Assembly: GCF_047495875.1 (NCBI RefSeq)
Contig: NC_092460.1
Coordinates: 39,594,054 to 39,658,053 of the forward strand
Direction: 5' to 3'
DNA: 64,000 nucleotides
From: Pithys albifrons albifrons
Lineage: Eukaryota; Chordata; Aves; Passeriformes; Thamnophilidae
The notes beneath the pieces were generated by a model. That model worked only from the letters and a program-made list of their open reading frames with translations. It was not told the DNA's origin and ran no database searches. Made by a program: the position numbers and the translations under genes. Of the stretch, positions 56,617 to 64,000 are shown piece by piece; within the stretch, counting starts at the first letter, position 1, and every line of letters begins with the position of its first letter.

Positions 56617-59600
56617 AATTATTTCCTCAATTAAATTATGTGCTTGAGCCCTTTTTCCTGTTGAAAGACACCAATTTCTGGGGAGAATTTAGTTACAAAA
56701 TGTGTATGTGAAAAGGTATGTCAGCTCTCTCTGTTCCACTGGTATAACTTGGGGAATGCACAACCTCTTCTCTCACCACCCCTGCCCACCAATCACATCA
56801 AATTCATTGTGACAGCCCAAGCTTTTAATCCCAGATAAAACAAGTGTTGCCTTATCACTGTTGTTTAACATAAATTGGCTAATGAGACATCTAGTGTGAA
56901 CACCTCCTTTTTGAGTTTGGGGTTCATTGGTTGGATGGTTCCTCTGAAAGGCTACATTTCATTCACCCTCTTGTCCCTGCAAAACAAGCCACAGCCACCA
57001 CACAGGGCTGCTCTGACATGCTCGGTGTGTTGCAAACACAGACCCACCAGGGGAAAGGTGTCTTTGTTTCCTCGAACAATGTTACTTTGTTTAATTGGAC
57101 CTCACTTGCAAAAACTGGCCGAGCCAGCTGTGCTGCTGAGGGATGAGTGAGCTGGGAGATTACTGATCTGTCTGGGCTGGGACTGAGTTAACCAGACAGA
57201 CTAAGGGAGTTGTTCCACCCTTCTCATCCCTCATTAGCATTTCCCGAGTGCACCTTCAGGGCCTCACAATGGAGAAAGTATTCACTACTGAATCCCTTGC
57301 ATACACTGCACTGCTCTGTGTTAGTGAATATGGTGAATTAACCCCTCTGACAAATGCTCCTAATCTTTAGCGAGAAATAGAGCTTTGGAGGCAAACAGAT
57401 GTTCTCCTGCATGATCAATAAGTTAAATTTGAAAGCACAACAAAGCAAAATGAAAAATTAATCTCCCCGATCCAAAATGCACGAAGCAACTATAAATCGT
57501 CATGGGTTTCAAAGAGGTGCGCCCTGCTCCAGCACTATCCAAAGCTGCTTTTGAGGAACCATACAGCAGCAGCATAGTCACCTCAGTGTTCTGCTGAGCG
57601 AATTTGACTGTAAAAGGAGTTCAAGAAAAGAAAAAGAACTGAAGGAAAGACTCTGAACTGTTGCTTTGCACCTTATTCAAGCGAAGGTTGGATGCTACTG
57701 TGCTGTTTCTGTAGCATTTTGTGCTGCTGTAATTGACTGTGCCAAGTAGATGGCAGCAAAGAATCCTTTTGAGAGGAAAAATAAAAGGAGAGAGACAATG
57801 TTCCAAAGCAGGGCAGAGTAATAAGCTGAAATCAGAGTATAAAGTGAGGAACTGGTAACTGAGAGGGTCCAAGAACTGCTATGTAAGTGCATCAGACTGC
57901 ACAGTGCAATGCTGCAGGATCATCTAAGCTTTTACCTAACAGAGTTAATTCAGTAGATTAAATCTTCTATGTTTGCATAACTTTGAAAATGGAAAACTGT
58001 TTGTAAGGCTTTTTCATAGCAGCTAACTTTAGATCCACAAGGACAATCTTATTAGGCTGCATCTAGAGCAGTGGTTTTCAATTTCTTTTAGTTGCAGTCT
58101 TTAATAACTTTCCACTGTAGGTGTAAAATCCTGTAAAATGAATTCAAATATACTGTGAAAAGGTTTGCTACTCTTGCAGCACCCTTAGAGGTATCCGTGG
58201 GTTACAGCATGAGATTACAGCTTTAGACTTGAGGAAAAAGAAGTTGCCTCAGAGTGCCTTTCAGGACTGAAAGGATCGGCTGTGCCAGCCTCTGGAGGAG
58301 CCTCCCTCTTTTCACTGAGTGTAGGAGGACTCTGTGAAGACAGGTCTTCTCTGTCTGAAGCTGCCAATGGGAGAAAGAGGAGAAAGGCTCGCTATGTTAC
58401 TCACCATTCTAATCATTCACTCTAATCATGATGTGCATTGCACAGGAATTGAATGCATACACCACACTGCCCCCACCCCATCCCTCTCCTTTCCTGAAAA
58501 GGAACAACTTGCTCACAAATTACCTAAAGGCAAATCCTTATTTATCTAATGAATAACAGGAGGGGGAGACAAAGGTTATCCCATGCTGTTTTTTATCATT
58601 TGTTTGTTCTCTCTTTCATTTGGCCTGACCCAGATCACACACAGGACAGCACAAACACTTGCATGAGATGCTGTCTTGACTTACCATGTTTTACCACATA
58701 TATTAAGCACCTCCTGAACTATGTGTAGTTAAAGGTTCTCAGTGCTCCATAGTGTGACAGATTTATTTCCTTACAAAGTCTGTGTACAGTAAGAGGCATC
58801 AGGACTGACTGAGTGGAGATTCAGAGATGGGAACAGGTGGCTGCAGAGGGAGGCTAAGTTTATTAACTCATTACTTTCCCACTTAGGGAGATATATTTGA
58901 CAATCACATGTGTGAAGCTGAATGAGAACGCCAGGCCCCACAGCTAAAGAAACTTCTGAGTAAAGAGTAAAAGGGAAGAACAAATGAAGTGATTCAAGAG
59001 GACTGGGCAAACCAGATAAAAAGTATTTACTTCAGAAGCTTTCTAACATAGATGAGGCTCAGTCCACATATAAACTTTGCTGTTTATGTATGGTGGGAGG
59101 TTTTTTTGCATGATTTGTATTTTACTGAGGTATTGCATCATTTCAATGTCTTTTTACATACCGAAATATTATTTCTCTTCACAAGATAATTAAACACAGG
59201 AGCAAATTTGTACCAAGTGAAATATTTCCCCTTCCCCCAAACACCCGAACATTTATGCTGTGATAATAAAACTGAAACTTGATCTAATATACTGTTACCT
59301 GATTTAGAAAAGATAGTCATAATTAAGAGACAAGTGTACCTAATGCTTACAAAAACCTCAACTATTTTATTTCATGCTAAAGTAGGTTATTAGAAGCATG
59401 ATTAGTCTAATGTTGTTTTTGTTACTAATGAAAATTAATTAAATAATAGCTTTCAAAGTGCACTTTTAAAAATGGCAAATTCCCTAAAGTAATTTTCTTC
59501 AATGACATTTTCTGAGCTCTGCAAAACAAGACTAAAGGAAAACTGATTCCACAAACTGATTTTAATTCCCAGTTTAAACAAAGACAAATTTCACAAGTTA

Positions 59601-59681
59601 ATTTAAAAACATGCAAATTTCTATCAGCTCTACTAATGAATCTTTGCGGAGCTCTCTATTTTATAGCTAAAATATATCATA
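56617..59681. other. non-coding DNA, no gene recognised
   Basis: About 57170-57560 looks less degenerate than its surroundings (balanced composition, few homopolymers) and might be a conserved non-coding element, but alignment would be needed. No exon recognised. Confidence 0.5.
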
Positions 59682-59890
59682 GAACCATACAAACATGGAA
59701 TCATGGAATGGTTTGGGTTGGAAACCCACTGCCAGAGGCAGGGTCACCTTCCACTATCCCAGGTTGCTCAGAGCCCCATCCAGCCTGGCCTTGGACACTT
59801 CCAGGGATGGGCCATGCACCACTTCCCTGGCAAAAGAAGCTCTTGAAGTGGGACCCCTTCTGTCTTTTTACTCACAGAAGAGCTGCAATA
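59682..59890 (-). mobile_element. CR1 LINE 3' end, short
   Basis: The + strand shows the complement of the CR1 terminus ('ATAGAACCATACAAACATGG', 'GAATGGTTTGGGTTGGAAAC') followed by 'CATCCAGCCTGGCCTTGGACACTTCCAGGGATGGG'. Sense strand is minus. Only about 200 bp are preserved. Confidence 0.88.
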
Positions 59891-62800
59891 AATTTATAAT
59901 TTGTAAAATGTCCTGAGATCTGCACTGGAATTTACTATGATAAGATATAAAATACAAACTGACCTTTTAGAATTAAATAAAAGCCACAGAGTTAGTATAA
60001 ATTGCTTTAAATATCTGAAAGTTCCATCACTGCTTCCCTTTCTGCTGGGGAAATCGGAACAGCAGGGGTTGCCAGAGCTGGGTACAGAGAACAGGCATCA
60101 TGACTTCACGGTCTTTGTGTTTCTTGGTCTAGTGGTTAGAGTACAGGTAGTAAAGCTAAATGGACCATGAGGAAGCTTTTATTTAAACACAGTAGCTCAA
60201 GAAATGAATAGAAAACATATTCCAATTTAAAGAAGGTGCTTTAGAGTTGAATTGATTCAGGGGTGATGCACATGAAAACTTTGCTCTTTAAAAAGATTTA
60301 TGTTCATAATGTTGAGCTTTTAAAACTCATGTCATAGTACTGATAACCCCTACTGGGATCCAAGGCTTTGGTAGTAAAAATAAACTGTGTTCAACACAGT
60401 GCTATGAAACTATTTGTTAAATGAATAAGGGGAGAAAAAGAACTAAATCAAGCAGACATTAGTCTGTCATTTAAAGCAGGTCATGCTACTTCCTTCCCCT
60501 CTCCTCATCTCTGTTTAGAATATACAAATGATTGAGTCACACAAGCTCTGCTTCCAGGCAATCAAACACACAGCAGCAAGCAGAACAATAAAAAATCCAT
60601 TAAAATATTAATCTAGAGAAGAAAATTACCCTCCTTACAGAACTCCAAGGGCAGGAGACGCCCCAGCCCAAGATATTAAATTTACCTCTGAGAATATGAT
60701 GCTGTTTGTGGTAGTTGAAGGATGGTAAAACGTGGCTGAACATCACCTTCAACAGTGGTGTGTTTCATTTGCTCTGCTAAACATTCTCTTGAACTCACAG
60801 CAAGAACTGAAACAGCATCTTCATCAGGTATTTCCTTTTGGGGCCTGTTACCAAGACATTTGGCCATATTGTGCCGAATTATGCTTTTTTAAGCTTCTTT
60901 ATTTTTTTTTAATTGATGTACAGATACTTATTTTTTTAACCCATTTAATAATGAGTTTGAAGCAGTTTTTATGACCTGTCTCCTTTTTCAAACTGCCACT
61001 AGGCATAATTTTAAAGTCTCAGTTCTAAAGATCATGTCCAAAGTTTAGCTTTTGTTAATATTTCCACTGAAACCATAAGGTAAATTTTTCCTAGCTTTCC
61101 CTAGGGCCCAGCTGGGATGTGCATGTTCACATATGTGTACTGTCTATCCTGTGGAAATTCCTTTGAATTTCAGAAAGAATGGTGTAAGCAAGATATTTAA
61201 CTTTCTTTTTCGCAAAATGCTGAAAATCTGCTTGTTTGGGTATATGCATAGATTTTATTCTTGTAAAACAGAGGAGGTCTTGCTTATTTATAGCAACATC
61301 TGCTTTCAAAAAGAACGTAAACCTTTATCCAGCGGACCTTTAAATCCACATGAACTTGTACCTAAGTGTACAGTTTTAGCTAATACACTGGTAAAGGTTC
61401 ACAGTTTTTGTTTGACAGGAAGAGTTCACGTCAGAAAAATGTCTGCAAGTCTTCATGTATATTTTTACATCATTCCCAAAGTGCTGGGGCTTTAGTAAAT
61501 ACAGCTAAGAAAATAAACTTTGAGGGACTATAATCACACATTGAGAGTATTTTTGGAATTTTCCACTGCTTTAAATGATCTGCAGATTGAAAAAAATGTT
61601 TCTTAAAACGTGGAGCAACATATTTGAAAAATGGTAGGCAGCTGAAGAATTAAAAAAGGCTTCTGGAAGTAAAGAGTTTCAAAAATTCCTATTCTCTCAT
61701 GTTCCATTTCGAGATTCTTGTAAAAGCAGATTGATTCCTCCTCCTATCCTGTTTATGAGGCTGACATATTTTAATATATTTATTTTCCATTGGGAGAAAC
61801 TGAGGTTTGAATAAAACAATGAGAAGAGATCAATGTACAACAGTCAAAAATAACAACCGGATACTCCGCCTCATCATTCATCATGTAAAACGTTCTTCTG
61901 TGCTTAGGAATGATCAAAGCTTTGGCTAATGGTCAGACCAGGTATATTAGGAGCAATTCATTATGTGAGCACGCTAACCCCAAGGGTGTATTTTCATCCC
62001 AGCACAAAGATAGGGTCATTTCACAGCCCCAACACTGATAGCACATCACCTGGGAAAGAAATGCTCTATCCCCTGTAAGAAATGGTGCTTTGGAACCAGC
62101 AGAAAGCTTCAGAAACACATCTCCCCCAGTGAACTGACACCAGCAGAACCCTTACTAAACATAGTTAATGCTGCATCATGTGGTTACCTGATGTAGAATT
62201 CCAAACCACTGTTCAGTATATGCATTTTTTCTTTTCTGTAATATGATGAATAATGATGTTTTATATGCAGAAGGTTTTAGATTTCTTTTTCATATGTCTT
62301 AGAACTTTGTAGTGACGAATAAACACAACATATATTTTCACTGCAGTTTAAAATCATGGCAGGAGTGCTCTTTTTAATTCCCTCAGAAGTCCCAGGAGCA
62401 TTATGTTAGTTCTTCCTGCCTTTCCTCCTTGGACTTCAGCATTCCACACATGTTCTCTGAACTCTCACATTTTAACTGAAGCAATGGTAATGATAAGTGT
62501 TTAGCTATGGGATCACTTGCATGTGAATTCAATCTTGAACACAGTATGAATGAAGAAAGACAAATTTCATTTTAAGCATTTAAACAACCTTTCTTCTAGT
62601 TACTCATATTTCTTATGTTGTCAACATGATACTAATTCTCTACTCTTCCCTATGAATATTTCAAGTGTAAGATGCTAGGATAAAATTTAAGTAAAATAGA
62701 TGAAGCTAGATTTTTTTATATGAAATCTGGAGCTATTTTTATTGATTGCTTTTTGTTTGTTTGCTTTACTCTTTTCTGTTTTCCTCAGAAGCTAAATTTC

Positions 62801-63639
62801 TTTTTTTTTTCCCTAGTTCCCTTTAAGAAAATCTTATTAACATTCATAAAAGAAACAATAACAAAATGCCACAGAAGCCATATGAATTTCTGCTGAAGAA
62901 AATGTCTGCTAGGAATCCAGTGAATAATGATGGCTTAATGTTTCAAAGCCAGATGACTGGTGTGGATGAGGGTTGTTAGGAGTCCAGGAAAAGAGAGGTT
63001 GCTGATGCCAAGTAAATCTCTCCCCCAGAGGGGAAAGCTGTCATCCTGCCTCCATCAGGACTTCCCTTCCCCATCCCTAATGATGATGAGCATTCAAACA
63101 ATGTTTTTTTTTTAATATTGTGAAGGTCCAATAAATGTAGGACATTTGCATATGTCCTGGAGATTTATAACTCCCTGCTCTTCACCACACATTGACAGAA
63201 GAAGTTTAAATGATCCCCTTGTCATCGGCGTGTGAGGCTGCTTGGTTCCATGTTTTCCTTTTGCTCCCTACTTCAGTGTCAGTGCCTTCAGACCCAAACC
63301 ACTCCCAGCAACTAAACAGGAAAGTCGAGTCATGCAATGCATTTTCCATCTGAAGGGTAGGCAATTGTTTTCTCAAACGTCTTTCAAAGCTGAATGATAA
63401 ATAACCCTTCTTTTTGCATCACACCTCATACCTTCAGGAAGGAGAACACTTGGCCTTTTTCACACTGCAGATTTCCATGAGGGCGAATTCTAAGCCATGT
63501 ATCCCAAAGCTCAATCTAACCGTTGTCTGAACAAGAAGGAGTGGATAGTGATGGAAGGCTCTGCCCATGTCAGATAACCCGGAAGTCCACCAGCCATCCC
63601 AGGTGGGGTGTAACAGCTTTGATGTGTCTCTTCAACCAA
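59891..63639. other. non-coding DNA, no gene recognised
   Basis: AT-rich unique-looking sequence with T-runs (about 60899-60911 and 62800-62811). No exon, RNA gene or named repeat recognised. Confidence 0.55.
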
Positions 63640-63955
63640 ACCTGTGCTAGTATCTAGTGACAGAACAAAGGGCAATGGCTTCAGAGTGACAGTATGTCTA
63701 GGTTAGATATTAGGAAGATATTTTTACTGTGAGGGTTGTAAGGCACTGGCAAGGTGCTTCCTTTTTCTTAAGGGTGGGACATCACACACAGGTTGGCCAG
63801 AAAAGTTCTGGATGTCCCACCCCTGAAAGTGTCCAAAGCCAGGCTGAATGGGGCTCTGAACAATCTGGTCTAGTGGAAGGTGTCCCTGCCCTAGCAGGTG
63901 GGTTGGAACTGGATGATTTTTAAGGTCTTTTCCAACCCAAACCATTCTATGAGGT
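63640..63955 (+). mobile_element. CR1 LINE 3' end
   Basis: The + strand carries 'GGTTAGATATTAGGAAGATATTTTT', 'GTGAGGGTTGTAAGGCACTGG', 'GAAAGTGTCCAAAGCCAGGCTGAATGG' and the terminus 'GGTCTTTTCCAACCCAAACCATTCTATGAG', all typical of CR1 tails. About 310 bp, 5'-truncated. Confidence 0.9.
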
Positions 63956-64000
63956 GATACTGGGATATGAAAAAATGGTTGAGCATTGCAGCACAGTGAA

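Noticed and set aside
1..64000. CRISPR arrays, bacterial operons, tRNA or rRNA genes
   Set aside because: None seen. The repeat content, CpG depletion and LINE/ERV families show vertebrate nuclear DNA. The only regular tandem array is the gag minisatellite, which has no spacers.

Overview
The window is vertebrate, almost certainly avian and probably songbird, nuclear DNA. The evidence is AT-rich, CpG-poor non-coding sequence, at least seven fragments of the CR1 LINE family in both orientations, several worn LTR remnants and one very fresh endogenous retrovirus (ERV). I recognise no host protein-coding exon, rRNA or tRNA. The many short open frames between the repeats look like chance frames or fragments of repeats, so the region reads as intergenic or deep intronic.

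Layout on the + axis. Bases 1-18190 are unique-looking DNA with a poly-A tract (191-225), a CA repeat (8951-8990), a TA repeat (14771-14813) and one CpG-dense patch (about 15020-15440). Bases 18190-23455 hold two CR1 fragments and a worn solo-LTR-like element with a TATA box and a poly-A signal (about 21557-22064). Bases 23456-41060 are mostly featureless, with an old CR1 fragment (36215-36560) and a longer CR1 (39216-41055). That longer CR1 is split by a 444-bp insert flanked by a perfect 6-bp direct repeat. Bases 42370-51965 are a nested mobile-element locus. Bases 51966-64000 hold another LTR remnant (about 54075-54740) and three CR1 3' ends.

The centrepiece is a minus-strand ERV at 42771-51411. 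It reads 5' LTR (627 bp), tRNA-Lys1,2-type primer binding site, gag, an in-frame UAG, pol (protease, reverse transcriptase, RNase H, integrase; all catalytic motifs visible and frame open), a purine-rich tract and the 3' LTR (627 bp, identical to the 5' LTR by eye). There is no env. After the 3' LTR the element continues into a second primer binding site and a second, truncated gag that breaks off into flanking DNA without a closing LTR. This is a tandem provirus that has lost most of its second unit. The whole block interrupts an older avian interspersed repeat, whose halves flank it at 42370-42770 and 51412-51965.

Three things stand out. First, the Gag-position protein starts with about 140 residues containing three hydrophobic, probably membrane-spanning segments, unlike ordinary Gag, and lacks a CCHC zinc knuckle. 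Second, a 57-bp (19-residue) in-frame minisatellite within gag has 7 units in one copy and 9 in the other. Third, gag and pol share one frame separated by a single UAG, with a perfect 6-bp stem-loop beginning 10 nt downstream, which suggests stop-codon readthrough as in gammaretroviruses although pol looks ERVL/spuma-like. Identical LTRs and an open pol suggest recent insertion.
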